NCBI GenBank assembly: GCA_026874595.1
Contig: CM049322.1
Span: 37,505,340-37,569,339 of the forward strand
Direction: 5' to 3'
Origin: Sipunculus nudus
Lineage: Eukaryota > Annelida > Sipuncula > Golfingiida > Sipunculidae
Length of the DNA stretch: 64,000 bases
Shown: piece after piece, positions 35,279-47,679 of the stretch
Layout: every line of letters begins with the position of its first letter
Numbering within the stretch: position 1 is the first letter of the stretch
Notes under the pieces: model-generated
Database searches by the model: none
Told to the model about the DNA's origin: nothing
What the model saw: the letters and a program-made list of their open reading frames with translations, nothing else
Made by a program: the position numbers and the translations under genes

Positions 35279-36911
35279 ATGCCCCCGCCACAAAGTGGGT
35301 CGGGCATATAGTTTTACCCATGTCCGTCATTCCGTCCTTCCGTCATTCCGAAATCAAACAGTTGTTCGGACTTTTTTTCGCATTGCCTGCAGATATTGGC
35401 CCGATTGTTGGCAGAAAATGACCAGTAACAGATCGAGTTCGCGTTTTGCCCAGTTGACCCACTTTTGACCGTTTGATGGTGCCCTAACATAAAAAAAATT
35501 CATAAAAAACATAAATTTTCATGACAAGTGCACGTGTACGGACTTTTTTCCCCACTGCCTGCAGATACGGACCTGATTTTTGGTGTATGGGCAGATAATG
35601 ACAAGTTACAGATCGAGTTCATGTTTTGTTTCAGTGGACCTACTTTTGACCGTTGGACGGTGCCCTAACATAGAAAATTTCACGAAAAATAGTAATTTTC
35701 ATAACAAATGCATTTGTACGGACTTTTTTCTGCAATGCCGCTTTGATTTTTTGTGTGTGGGCAGATAATGACCAGTTTCAGATCGAGTTCGCGTTTCGCT
35801 CACTTTTGACCTACTTTTGATTTTTACAACTCCTAAACATAGAAAATGTCATGAAAAATAGAAATTTTCATGACAAATGTACATGTACAGCCTTTTTTAG
35901 CCCTAAGCTCATAGGCTGATGGGCTATTGTCGTCACGAAAGCTGTCCGTCAGTCCGTCTGTTTGTCTGTCCGTTCGGCGTCCGTCCGTCCCGCGTTCGTT
36001 AACTTTTACCTTGTGAGCGGGATATCTCTAAAAGGATTCACCGTTGGAATTTTATTTCATCAGTGGATATGTATATAAACAAAATCTTGGTCAAGTGCGA
36101 AGACTGGTGACCTTGACCTATTTTTCTTTGTTTTAGGGCTGATTTTGCAAAAGCACTCAGAAGCTTATATCTCAGGAACCATTGTGTGGAATTTCACAAA
36201 ACTTACTATGATCATTTGGAATGATGGTATGTACGTGCTGCACAATTTTGGTGGCACCACCTACAATTTTTTTTGGATTTTTCAATTTTAGCCTTTTGTG
36301 CAGGATATCTCCGAAGCTAATCAACACAGGAACTTCATTTTTCAGTGCTATTGCATGACATTAACAAAATCTTGGTCAAGTTCAAAGATGGGTGATTTTG
36401 AACTACTTTTCAAGGTCACAGAGCTTAGTATATATAAAAACTTAGGAGCTTATTTCCCAGGAAGCATTTAGTGGATACTATGAAACATGGCACATATCTC
36501 TCCAATTTAAATTTATAACTGATTTTCAGCTTTTGCTAATATTCTAGTTTCGCAGTGCAATGCTTACAGATACTGACGTAATGTTCGGTCTATGGGCGTA
36601 TAATGACCACTTACATGTCGAGTTCGCGTTTCATCCCAGTTGACCTATTTTTGACCATATGACAGATCCTGAACATATAAAATTTCATGAAAGACAGAAA
36701 TTTCTATGAAAATGCACATGTATGGACTTTTTTCACAATGCCTGCAGTTACCGGCCTGATTTTTTATGTGTGGGCAGATGATGACCTGTTACATATCGAG
36801 TTTGCATTTTGCCCTCGTTGACCTACTTTTGACCATACGACACCTCCTGAACTTAATTTTTTTTTTACAAAATTTAACAAATATATCTAATTTGCTCCAG
36901 GCGGGGGCATT
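35279..36911 (+). mobile_element. Non-autonomous element with 11-bp inverted ends and about 178-bp subrepeats
   Basis: The element starts ATGCCCCCGCC (35279-35289) and ends GGCGGGGGCAT (36901-36911), an exact 11-bp inverted pair. Inside are five subrepeats recognisable by 'ATCGAGTTCGCG' (anchors near 35432, 35612, 35782, 36617 and 36795; spacing about 170-180 bp). Each has 'TTGACCTACTTTTGACC', 'AATTTCATGA' and 'GTACGGACTTTTTTC'. The series is interrupted by a foreign segment at about 35888-36545. No protein is encoded. The inverted ends suggest a DNA transposon derivative, but this is inference. Confidence 0.6.
35888..36545 (+). mobile_element. Dispersed repeat nested inside the 35.3-36.9 kb element
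   Basis: The segment begins near 'AGCCCTAAGCTCATAGGC' and contains a GTCCGTC-rich block (about 35943-35998), tandem TGACCT half-sites at 36108-36119 and another AAGGTCACAG near 36410. It separates subrepeat 3 from subrepeat 4 of the host element. Edges are approximate and no target-site duplication was identified. Confidence 0.5.
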
Positions 36912-37616
36912 CGTGTCGTTCCGACACATCTAGTTAAGAATGTTTAACTATTGAAATGTACTGACGTAATTAAATATAACGATTATCATTTTCTGATTTT
37001 AACATACGACTGTAAATATTTGCAACATTTTTGATTTATTAAATGGGGCTTGAACACTTTTGGTAATTTAGTGATTTGTTGGGAGTTCAGCCTGCTTCAA
37101 GATTATTTGTCGGAAATATAGATGTCATTGGCGGCCATTTTGAAAATAGTGGCCATCTTGAAAATTGGCATAATTTCCAATGGCTATGCCTCTATTCATA
37201 TTCTAGGTATAATAAAGAGCATTTGTGTCAAATTTTATACATGAATCACAATTTTAACTTTTTTCAGTATTTCGCCTCATTCATATGCAATACAAATATG
37301 ATAGCAATAAATTAACAAATTAGAGTATGTAAATTAAATTTAAGAAGGCTCCACTTGTTAAACACATGTACATAAACAAAATTAACAGCCTTCCTAGCGT
37401 AGGATTGGCGTTTTCTGGTCTATTTTTTTAAAATGTTAAAATGATTACCTTAAGTTAATATACGTAGATATAGGAATATGCCCCGGCTTTAAAAACAACC
37501 TAAATTCGGTTTCGTTTTGCAGTTCTTTTCTTAGAATTTGTGTACAATATACCACGCCAGGTAATGAAGTTTTTTTTATTGTCGGTTGATTGGCTGATTG
37601 GTTAATTTGTTAGGGG
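36912..37616. other. Unannotated sequence
   Basis: AT-rich, with no gene recognised. The phrase 'GCGGCCATTTTGAAAATAGTGGCCATCTTG' (about 37130-37160) is internally repetitive and typical of dispersed repeats. Confidence 0.35.
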
Positions 37617-38560
37617 CGGCAGCAGCAGCAGCAGCAGCAGGCAAGGGAACTGATACAGACGTACCAGGATGTTTTGACAGATATAGCCGGTAAGACGAAC
37701 CAGCTACACCATCGATCTAGCAGATAAAGAACCCTTTTGACGCAAACCATACCCAGTAAGTCGAGAAGATGAGGAAGATGGGTATCATCGAAATATTTGA
37801 TGTCCGAATATGACAGCCCTCTGTTAATTCGTGGGTAAACTTGATGGATCTAATCGGTACAGTATTGATTATCTCTATTTGAGTGCTTTAAGAGTATATT
37901 ATGCGTAACCGATACCTAACAAAGAAAGTGTAACGGGAAAGCTGGGTAACTAAGTATTTCACTAAATCTGGAACATAAGCATCTCACTGCATTCAAGACT
38001 GATCAAGGGTTGTTTCACTTAGTTTGCATGCCATTCGGGAAAGTGAAGGCGGGTGGAGTCTTTTGCAGGATGGTTCGTAAATAACTACGGAAATTGGAGA
38101 ACGTGGAGAGCTACATCGATGATATCATCATCCATGCTGGGACTGGGAAACGCACATTTAGGCGTTCAATAAGGTATTCGACAGGCTTTGTTAACACAAC
38201 CTAACAGCTAGGCCAGCTAAGTGTGAGATAGGAGGCGCGAGTGTAGAGTTGTTGGGCTACATGATAGGCAGAGGTGAGCTATATCATCAAACGGGTAAGG
38301 TTGGTAAAATCCTTGACATTGCTAACTTAACGGACAGGTCACAGTTGAGATCGTTTATAGGAGCAGTGGGGTAATACCGCAAGTCTGCGCACAATATTGC
38401 TAGCATAACTAAACCTTTAACGGATATGACAAAGGAGGGAAAACCAACGGAATATCAGTCGTCTGAGGAGGCTGATCAGGCATTCGAAAATTTGAGGAGT
38501 AAGATAGCTACACAGCCGGTTTTACACCTGCTTGACAATGATAGAAAGGACAACTGGGGT
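37617..38560 (+). pseudogene. Broken Ty3/Gypsy-type pol fragment
   Basis: Several plus-strand frames, broken by stops and frameshifts, follow the order of a Ty3/Gypsy polymerase. A pre-RT segment near 37650-37710 contains 'YQDVLTDIAGKT'. The RT core has 'MPFG' at 38028-38039 and the catalytic box YIDD at 38112-38123. A downstream 'LRSFIGAVG' lies near 38346, then 'ITKPLTDMTKEGKP' and 'KIATQPVLHL' (about 38405-38530) at the RT-to-RNase H boundary. The RNase H, integrase and LTRs were not found, so this is a dead internal fragment. A CAG trinucleotide run of about seven units occupies 37620-37643. Confidence 0.8.
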
Positions 38561-39876
38561 TGATCCATGCGTAACTAACCCCGGAATCAGCTCGAGTGTT
38601 TTGTGAGGTTTTAAGGCACATTTGTTTACACGGGGAGATAACATGTGACGAAATGGCCATCTTTGGAGTGCGATTCGTGACGTTGCAATGGGCCCTGTTG
38701 CAATAAGAATCTCTACCCATAGGAGATAAGCCCCAAAACCTGGCTTGTGGAAGCTCGATATCAAGTGTGTTGCAGTAACGCTGCAAGACTTGGAAATTCC
38801 CTTTTTCAACGCCCAAATTAGTGGACCAGTGACACGTTTCAAACGCCCGTACATCGTCGAAGATCTTATTATTTTCTTGCTGAGTACGTACAGTTTTTAT
38901 CATATTCGTTCTACTACATTGTAAACATCAACTTACCATAAAACTGTCAATAAATATCGGGCCACATCTTGTTTTGCAACAAGACCACAAAAATCCCAAA
39001 ACGCAACTATTGACAATCACGTGACATTTGATTCGTTTGATTTTACAGATCATGGAATGGTACAGACTGAGCCTACATTTAAAAAAAATATTAGTACATC
39101 CTAAAATGCCTTATTACCTCCGCCATGTTTCCAAGAAGATTCTAGTAGGAAATCTAAATATAACTCTTAATAAACGCATTTGTTTCCTATATGTGATTTT
39201 GATGGTGCGTATGTACATAAATTTCGAGGAATATTGATCTGGGACTTTTAGAGGTACTGTGCAAAATGACCAGATGAACTACGGGATGAAGATATAACCT
39301 ATATTCACTTCTAAAGCTTTGGTAACTCTACTAGCCCTCTTACCAGCGTTGGCTAATTAACATTGACCCAACGATTAAAGTATTAAGAGGGATTTGTCAA
39401 ACGGCATATCCAAAGACAAAGAGCATAAATGGACCTTACGGGCTCGTAATAATAGCAGTCACTAGTGATTGAAGGCCTCCCAGTGCGCCCTCCGTTCACA
39501 CAAGGAATCAAAGGAAACTCCGCATTACTTGCCTATGAATATGTGAATTGACATGTATAACACTCCCAGTGATCTTCGAATCAATCATACACATTTAGCT
39601 GATTAGGGAGCCGCGTGCATATGACAATGACAGAGCCACTCATACCATGTGTATGCCCAGTATATGTCTAAAAAATGTCTGCTCCGCGTAGATACCTCAA
39701 GAGACAGTGTTTTTTATTCATTTTCTCCAAGTACTTGTATTGTAATCAGTACTGGACGAGATCTCATACATGCTGTAATATTCCTACATTTCGGATACCG
39801 ATATGGGGGAAGCATGTACATTTTTTTTTATAGAAAATGTCTACAGAGAACAGACGTATATTTATTTAAGAGGGGC
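38561..39876. other. Unrecognised sequence
   Basis: The minus-strand open frames at 38508-38903 have moderate GC and no recognised domain, and begin within the Gypsy relic, so they are not called. From about 39060 to 39230, text such as 'CATTTGTTTCCTATATGTGATTTTGATGGTGCGTA' resembles 25440-25475 and may be the left end of the third relative of the duplicated block. Nothing is recognised in 39235-39876. Confidence 0.35.
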
Positions 39877-39984
39877 TACGTGATAGCTAGTGAACGGATA
39901 TCAATATGCCACTGGCAGTAAACCACTTCTCTGTGTATACCCTTTCCATCTACAAAACAATGAACCAGCATGGCTACTCATACA

Positions 39985-40068
<84 letters not shown>

Positions 40069-40069
40069 T
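39985..40069. repeat. Compound microsatellite (TA)n-(GA)n
   Basis: A pure TA tract of about 57 bp passes directly into a pure GA tract of about 27 bp. It is at the position equivalent to the TA tracts in the two duplicated copies. Confidence 0.95.
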
Positions 40070-40320
40070 GGGTGTATATATTAATGGACACACCAGTGTG
40101 TACGTAGTTAGAAAGAAGTTAACTGGAAACTTGGTAGGTTAATTTACCTTTTGTAAGCATGTTGTGGTGTCAATTCATTTAGAACGCTGGTATCACACTG
40201 CACTCAATTAGATTTTTCCGACAAAATGAGTCAGATGCCATATAACCACGGCTAAAACCCAAAGTAGATTGCATCACTTGGCCTCCTTTACATGTGAACA
40301 ATACACACTGATAATTATCA

Positions 40321-40745
40321 AAGTACAACGTGAAATTTTGTCCTCTATTTGTGTTCCTGTTTCCATTTTAGGTCTCTCTTTTATACAGGTATTGATTTTT
40401 GTTCCTCTGATAGCACATATACGGGGCACCGTTTGGGTTATACTGAAGTTAGAGTCCATGATGCAGTGTCTGTTTGCTTACGGTTGGCGTTTCAAACATA
40501 ATGTTCGGTATGATAATAAACAGGCATTGATCCGGGATGGAGTGAGGGAGATAATCGCCAATGCTAAACACCAGCTGATAAAAGTAGACACATGTATGGC
40601 ATACATAATTTAGATGTCAGTAGAAGGTGTACATTCTATGGCTCAAACTAGAGAAATGTGAATGATATACTCATTCCTAGTAAACCTTATGTTTCCCAGC
40701 TTTCCTTGCTCTAAGCTCATGCAGGCATGGCAAACATGCTTCTAT
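40321..40745 (+). other. Insertion specific to the third relative, with an open frame
   Basis: This segment has no counterpart in the two other copies. It is bordered by ATTATC on both sides (about 40315-40320 and 40744-40749), which could be a short target-site duplication. A plus-strand frame is open to TAG at 40613 and reads, for example, 'KQALIRDGVREIIANAKH' near its end. It is protein-like but not recognised, and it has an AG/GT-like context near 40385. It may be a truncated retrocopy or an unclassified repeat. Confidence 0.3.
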
Positions 40746-41604
40746 TATCGTCCCTTAACACACCACACGAAATAACAAGAAAGCCACATGTAAGAATGTT
40801 TACATGTTTTTACAACTAGCGCTCGCTTCGAAACACCGTGATTATATACTCTTACGTTGATTGCAAGTTTGCGAAAATGATTATCCTTTTTATGCGGTGT
40901 TTTAAAGCATGCAATAATGTGACTAACAGGATGGTTTCTGAAAAAAAAATAAGCAATTAAGGAAGAAGTTTCTATACTCACAAAAACTACGCCCGGACGC
41001 GGAGCATAGCGATTGATTGATTGCTCATAAATAACTTATTATTTTAATGACCAGATCGTACACATTTACATATTAAAGAAATAAATTTTATTGCTTTTTC
41101 GTCTGTTGAAATGTTTTTATATTTTGGTTGATTTTTATAACATTTGGATACATGTATGTTTGAATAACATATTTGACACACATACACATAAATAAGTATA
41201 GAGAACCAGTAACACCTTAAAGAGGACTAACTTATTTATTATCTCATCTGACGAAGAAACCTTGGAGCTTGGAAAGCTTGTGTAATAACAAATATAAGTT
41301 ATAGTCAATCTTAAAAGGCGTCAGTCTTTCTCTTTATCTCTTTTCAACTACAGACGAACCGAGGTGTTATTATTATTATTATTAATATCATTGTACATTG
41401 AAAAAATCATTTTGATTACAGTGGACGAGTACCGGGTTTTTTAGATTCTACTGTTTTATCATGATCAGGGCTTGGTCAGATAATTAAACTTTAACTCTAT
41501 GGATCAGAACTTATACGCCCGGCAAGCTCCCGAGGCCATGGAAAAGAACAGTTCTAACTGTTGAGGTGGACACCGTTTGGACACTAGCTTCAGTAAAATA
41601 GTTA

Positions 41605-43659
41605 ATGTAGATTGATTCAGTTATTTGCAAGTCGGTAAACCAAACATGTCGCTTATTTGCAAGCAATTCTGAAAACTGAAGCCATTTCATATATATTATT
41701 ATTAAAAACGCGCCGAATAATCCGAAGCCTAATAATCGCAAACTTCCGATTTACGAACGGAAAAATATGCGCAGACAGGTAGAAATAAACATACGTAAAA
41801 TGCAAGTACTTACCTTAGACGGTCATTTGTGTTTGCGTAATACTCGGAATTATAAAACGCTGGAATCTAATTGGTACCCGTTATGATAACTGATATTAAG
41901 GAACATCACACGTGTACAAAGGGCCTTAATTACTCTGAGCTCAACGAGGCATTTCGATGGCAGATCAAAGTTGCGTCACGCATTTCAAACAAGAAATGTG
42001 ACATAAATGACATCGGACATTTTGTATATTTTGTATATTAATTCATTTTGAGAATTGGCAGTACATTACCTTCTTTAATATATGTGACCTTTGCTAACCT
42101 CCCATTTCTTTGCTTTTAATTTGAGTTATTGCATAATTAATCATTTTTTAATAAAAACTTTGTTTTTATTCTTTATCGCCATGATAATTTTAAAATAACT
42201 AGATTTTCGTCCCTCCAATCGATCATTCGTCCCTTACATATGGTAAAATGTGAACATCGCCTAAAAGCATATTTGGTTTATTACAATTAATTTGGTTGAC
42301 AAAAGGTTCTTGCAAATAAGCGGCTTTGTCTGTATATGTTACAGTCAATGTGTAAAATTAGTCAATCTGTAAAATGCCTGAAAATTCAGTCAGTTTATTT
42401 GACACATTTACTGAAATGTAAACAGAAGGAAATACTATTGTAATGAAATTACACAGATGTAAATAACATTTCATCTATTTGATTTACCTTACTCATACAA
42501 AATATTAGTATATAATTATATAATTGCACAGTTGAATATTTTACATAATCAAAAGAGTCCATTTAGCTTAATTCTTCTTCTTGCAGAAATATATTTATGT
42601 AGCTTTCAGCAATTTTGACATAAAAATAATAGGGAATATTATAGCTTCATAAACCAACAACATATACGAATGTGTGACTTAAAAAACTTTAGGCAGCAAG
42701 CGTTCCCTGGGAAACCTTTAATACTTGAAACCAACGCTGGTTATATCACAAATAATTGTCATGTCCGGGTTTGACTTATTTAATTGAAATTTGCATGAAT
42801 TATTTGATTTTTGCTTTGATACATAGATTATAAAATGTCATGGTAACGAGTGAATCCTGTCATATTATAAGTCATTGTTTTAAGTTTAGTTTTATCTGTA
42901 AGATTACACTTTGTTAATATTTGATAAAAATGTCACACAATATAAAAAATCATATTTTACAGAGTGATATTATAGTTTTTGTGCTAAAACAAAATTCTTT
43001 TATTTGACAATATGGTTATGGGGAGGTAATATGGTATATCCATGCAGTATATTTGAATAAAGGGCGTGCGCTGCAGCTCAGATAAATTACAGTCATCTGT
43101 GCTAAAAATACATGGTCTGATGGAATATTTAAAATATTCTTTTTATTAGACTTTTCATGCTTTCTAATAGAGTTTGGCTACACTCAGAGAATGTAGATGG
43201 CAAACTCATTAAAAGTAACTATCACAGTTGGTTATTGTGATTAAACTCTTTGTAACTCACCTTGCATATCTTAACAAAGTAACTGTGATTATTCTTTCCC
43301 ATTCAACATCATACATTTCACTTATTAATGTGTAAGCTCTCATTTGACCTGATTCTCTTTCATACATAGTAAAAGATATAGTCACACGAGTTGTAAAAGA
43401 GTATGCATATTTCATTACTTATAGAAGTATGGATATTTAAGCTATATGATGCTTTTTACCCCTAACCAGACTGTATTTAGTCATTACCTGATCAGAATAT
43501 TCTTCAAAATAGTCCGAAAAGACGAAATGGCACTAAATTTACTCGAAAGTACCTGGTTATAAGTAATGGCGATGTCTGTTTCATTGTAATAAGTATGTGG
43601 ACCAAAAGTCTATTTCATATCAATTCAGTCAGTGTGTCAAATACACTGATTGATGTTTA
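41605..43659. other. Interruption of about 2 kb within the third relative; no gene recognised
   Basis: The sequence homologous to copy 2 stops near 41604 and resumes at about 43660. Here copies 1 and 2 have only about 100 bp. The interval is AT-rich with no open frame of note and no recognised element ends. Whether it is an insertion here or a loss elsewhere cannot be told. Confidence 0.45.
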
Positions 43660-43850
43660 AGTGTATTTAATGGTATATAGAACACATATTGTGTTATTAA
43701 ATAATTATTATGTTAAATATAAAAATACAAATTAAGGTCACTTTATATCTAGGGAAATATGGCATATTACTCAGTAAAATACTTACACACGGTTGGCAGA
43801 ACTCAGAGAAACACTGATTTTTGACTGTTAATCTTCCATATAATGTAAAG
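43660..43850. repeat. Third, diverged relative of the duplicated block (part 2)
   Basis: The text 'GTATATAGAACACATATTNNGTTATTAA', 'ATTATTATGT' and 'CAGAACTCAGAGAAACA' parallels 33422-33590 in order and spacing. The similarity ends at the TA microsatellite at 43859. Confidence 0.65.
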
Positions 43851-43857
43851 ACGGAAA

Positions 43858-43858
<1 letters not shown>

Positions 43859-43905
<47 letters not shown>
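43859..43905. repeat. (TA)n microsatellite
   Basis: A pure TA tract of about 47 bp. Confidence 0.95.
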
Positions 43906-45979
43906 CTGGAAAGGGTATACACAGAAAAGTCGGTTTACTGCCATTTAAGGCTCTGCCAAGAGGTTATGGCAGCCGCACCGGAAATCGGAACAGCGTGGGT
44001 ACGTATCCCATTGGGAGTGAACCGACTGTTCCATGTATACACTTTCCATCAATAAACAATGTACCAGCATGCCTATTTATGGTTCAGGGGATTATCCTTA
44101 AGTAAATGGACATTAGATATAGAACTAGGCCCCTCTAAGAATAAAAAAAAAACTGGTTTCGATTTGCGATTCTTGTCCGTGAATTTGTGTATACCATACC
44201 ACTGCTAGGTGATGTCGTGTTCTTGTTGTCGTTGGTTGATTGGTTTGTTGTGCAGGGTCGGATCGGGGTTGGGTGTGAGGGGTGTGGGGGCGGGGGGGGG
44301 GGGGGGAGTTCCTCCCTTTTTCGAAAATGGATATCCTGTAAATGAATAAAAAAAATATAATCAGCTTTAACATAAGCATAACAAAGATCTCGGCCTAAAT
44401 ATACAAAATGTTTCTCTCCTCTGTGACTAGGATATCCCTCCACTCCCTTCCCATTTTTTACTTAATGGCTACATAATGGATGTTGTCTTATATTACAAAG
44501 GGTTACAATAATTAAGGTAAACATTGAAAACACAAAAATTGATGATCTGCTTTAAAAGTGTGGAACACTCCATTAACATCTCTTGCCATGCATTCCACTG
44601 GTACACTCAAACAAGAATTTCGAGTCACTTTCCTAAAATTTGATCTTAAGCTCATTTGGCCATTATTTTAATCTATTTTCAGAATTATATATTACATTTA
44701 CCCATTTTTGTTAATCAAATGTATCAATTGGTATATCTCTTAGGCCACTAACTTTTTTCCTTTATTGCATGAGTAAATGGTTTCAGGCTACAATTTCCAT
44801 ATAATACGCTGTACAATATATTATAATTAGATTTAGTTTATGCTCATTTGAATATGTAAAATTTTAATTGTTTACAGCCTTTTCCAGTTAATAAATGTAA
44901 TATGTATGATTAAACAAGAGCTCATCTCCATTTTCTTCCTTACAGACCTTCTTATATTCCAAGTGGGTATTTTAAACACAAATTACTTTCACAAAATTGA
45001 AATACAGACAGTTTTGCAAATATTTGATCACGAGAGGCTTCTGTATCTCTGATGTCGTCCACAAAAGTGCCCATACAGTGTTTGTCTTGCATTTAATATT
45101 TGATTATCACAAAATAGCAAGGCTATTTTCAAATGCATGTAAAAAAATATTAATAAGTATATTTTGCATTTTCTAAAGTTTTACAAAGTTCAGCTGGGCG
45201 CCGTAACCAGAGGGTCCTTTTTTTATATTCAATTAAATAAGGCTAAACCGTCTTTATTCCAATTTTGCGACCATATAAAAATGAATTATTTTCTCCAAGG
45301 TCGAGTTAATCAAAGATATTTGAAAATTATCGTTCTGCTGAATTTGCGTTGCGTAAAGGTTCGATACCCTCCCCCCAAAAAAGTGTGAGTTGTTATCCCT
45401 TGTGTTATCTCATCTTTAAACCCGAACAGGTTACTTTCCAATCATATAGTCTGGAAAGTGTATGGGTTAAAATAGTTTTAGGGAAGTAACCTGTTTTGAT
45501 TGGTTCCATATATATAGACAGCCCAGTTCTACTTCTAGTTATATCGATGATATACTCCGTTTATTTGCTTATACTCTAATGTCATGCAAAATCTTGTTTT
45601 ACTTTAGGATTAAAATTATTAGGCATATTAGATCTACATGAAATAATCGTCAGCTTTAAGCTGACACCTCTAACGGTAAGATTGACTCCGATAAATTAAA
45701 CGATTAATTTAGTTCGATCGGAAAAAAATAGCAAAGATTTTCCAGTGAATGAGTTCAATTGCAATCCAATTGTAATCTCACGTTCTGAATCCCTTAAGTT
45801 TAATACTTAATCCATACAGTTTGTTTTGTCACATCTTCTGGAACTGGAATCTAGAATTACAGAAGATATATTGGGAATGTCTGGTAAAACTCTGCAGACT
45901 TGCAGACCACTAGAATCACTCCTATATACAAAGGATCCGAAAATACTAGATTGATTGTTAAATCAAGCATTATTACCTT
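43906..45979. other. Unannotated sequence with a long G-run
   Basis: Text at 44000-44065 ('CCATGTATACACTTTCCATCAATAAACAATG') resembles 39930-39965, so it belongs to a repeat associated with the TA tracts. A G-rich stretch at 44262-44306 ends in about 15 consecutive G. The minus-strand frames over it are proline runs caused by this tract. 45190-45215 holds a diverged version of the AGCTGAGCACCGCGACC phrase seen at 24981. No gene is recognised. Confidence 0.45.
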
Positions 45980-46990
45980 TTTTCCATAAAAAAGATCTAT
46001 TTAAAGTTAAACAATTTGCCTACCTTCACAGCAGATCAGCTTCATTTGCCTTACATAATATAATCAACGAATGCTTAATAATAAAAATAACAATAATGTT
46101 ACTGCAACATGTTTTATGGATATAAGAAAAGGTTTTGATAACCTTAATCTGAAAGAAATCACAAATGATGTAGTATGGTATAGAATGTATCCCGTTATTA
46201 TGGTTTAATAATTACTTCTCTAATCGGACACTGTTGTTCACTAAAATCAAGTCCAGACTACGCAGCGCACTTTAGATATAGGCAGTCCACAAGGCACTTT
46301 ACTCGGGCCATGTTTGTGCCTTATTTACCTCAACGACCCTCCCCTATTTCTCCTTTATTAATGAGTTATTTATGCTGTTACTGTTACTATTAATGCGTAT
46401 GCATATTCATTTAATTAAGTTATTAAATTAATACAAGCACAAATTAATATTGCGTTAGACTGATTTGGCAATAATGGACTGTGTATCAATTCTCAAAATC
46501 CACAATTGTTTTCTTTTGGAAGTAAATCGAAAACTGAACAAGATCATCAAAGTATTTTGATAGATAATGTCAGACTGGCAGTCTAAGTTATTTTTATTTA
46601 CTCTGTTTTTTAATGGAAAATCATATACAACATGTTTGATACAATCGCATCTAAACCTGGTCATCTTTTTAGACTAACTCAGATTTTAGATCCCATGAGG
46701 TTGAAAAATTTGAAACCTTGCTTTCATTCAGAGTTACATAAATATCTGCATATCTGATTAAGGTAGCTCTTCCAAAACTCATCGAATACTACTTCAAAGA
46801 AAGGCTGCTCCAATTGTTTCTAGAACTTTCAATACTGTCGTTTCCACTTTGTCACTTATTCAAACGTTTGGATGGATGTATGTTCATCAATAAAACCAAT
46901 ATTTTGTTTCATTTACCGTTTAAAATTACTGACTGGTAATGCACCTAGTACGTCTACACGTACGTTCAACATTGTTAACACTTCATATCA
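45980..46990 (+). pseudogene. Decayed LINE reverse transcriptase (CR1/jockey-like)
   Basis: Plus-strand frames broken by stops carry reverse transcriptase landmarks in order: 'RSASFALHNIINECL' (about 46030-46075), 'FMDIRKGFDN' (46114-46143), 'FNNYFSNRT' (about 46205-46230), 'GSPQGTLLGP' (46281-46310) and 'LIYLND' (about 46320-46337). Later comes a thumb-like 'INIALD', then 'INSQNPQLFSFG' (about 46445-46520). The catalytic DD box is not intact. It is a molecular fossil. Confidence 0.65.
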
Positions 46991-47679
46991 AAATCGCTTC
47001 TCTTAAAGTATGAATTTATATTAACCAAAACCAAACAAAAAAAAGAATCTTTTAAAAGTCATAGAAATGCCGGGCAAAGCAATTGAAATGTAAAAACTGC
47101 TTATAATATTAGCCAAATTAAATATTTGTACAAGCAGTTAATTCCGTAAATTTAAGAATCAATAGTCATCATTCCATTTTCGACTTAAATACATATTACT
47201 TAACGTCATATAAAAGCATTTTATATAATTTTAATACCTCTATGTAATAACTGTATAATTGCTCTTATTTGCTTAGTTTAATACATTTAATTGTATTTCA
47301 TTTGTTTTTTGTTGTTGTTGTTTTAAAATGTTTCCCATTTTGACTTAAGTTCACATGTTTGCATTTATTCTTTTATTCATTTATGTTAAACAATGCATTG
47401 TATGACTTGTTTTGGCCCAGGACCCTATAGAAAAACCACTTATGCTGAATAGGTTTTCCTGGTGAAATATGCATGAAAAAAAAATATTTCCACATTCTTA
47501 GGCTTCATATCATTCTAAATACTTACTGGATTTACTTTGAGCGTTAACGTGCATCAAACCGTGGTCCTATCTCAGCTCGTGGATAAAATTATACCACCTC
47601 ATAGAAAAACTGGTTGAGGTTCTCGTCATTATTCGTAGTATTTTGTCAAAGGAAAGATGAATGAGTTATCTATATTTTG
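46991..47679. other. Unannotated AT-rich sequence
   Basis: No gene or repeat unit is recognised. It lies between two LINE relics and may include the 3' end of the first. Confidence 0.35.

Larger units (their letters stand above)
39877..41604. repeat. Third, diverged relative of the duplicated block (part 1)
   Basis: Alignment by eye with 25515-27540 and 31295-33315 shows common landmarks in the same order: 'GTGATAGCTAGTGAACG', a (TA)n-(GA)n tract, 'GGACACACCAGTGTGT', 'TGTGGTGTCAATTCATTTA', 'GGTATCACACTGCACTCAA', 'CTTCGAAACACCGTGATTATATACTC' and 'GACACCGTTTGGACACTAG'. Divergence is clearly far larger than between copies 1 and 2. An unmatched segment sits at about 40321-40745. Confidence 0.75.

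Noticed and set aside
35279-36911. Helitron
   Set aside because: There is no TC...CTRR structure with a terminal hairpin. The paired inverted ends argue against it.
38508-38903. Overlapping minus-strand frames of 131 and 110 codons
   Set aside because: They begin inside the Gypsy relic, two frames are open at once, no domain is recognised and there is no splice or promoter support.
44125-44443. Minus-strand frames with proline runs
   Set aside because: They are the translation of the long G-run and have no other protein features.
45358-45368. tRNA-type B box GGTTCGATACC
   Set aside because: No A box at a suitable distance upstream, no cloverleaf and no terminator.
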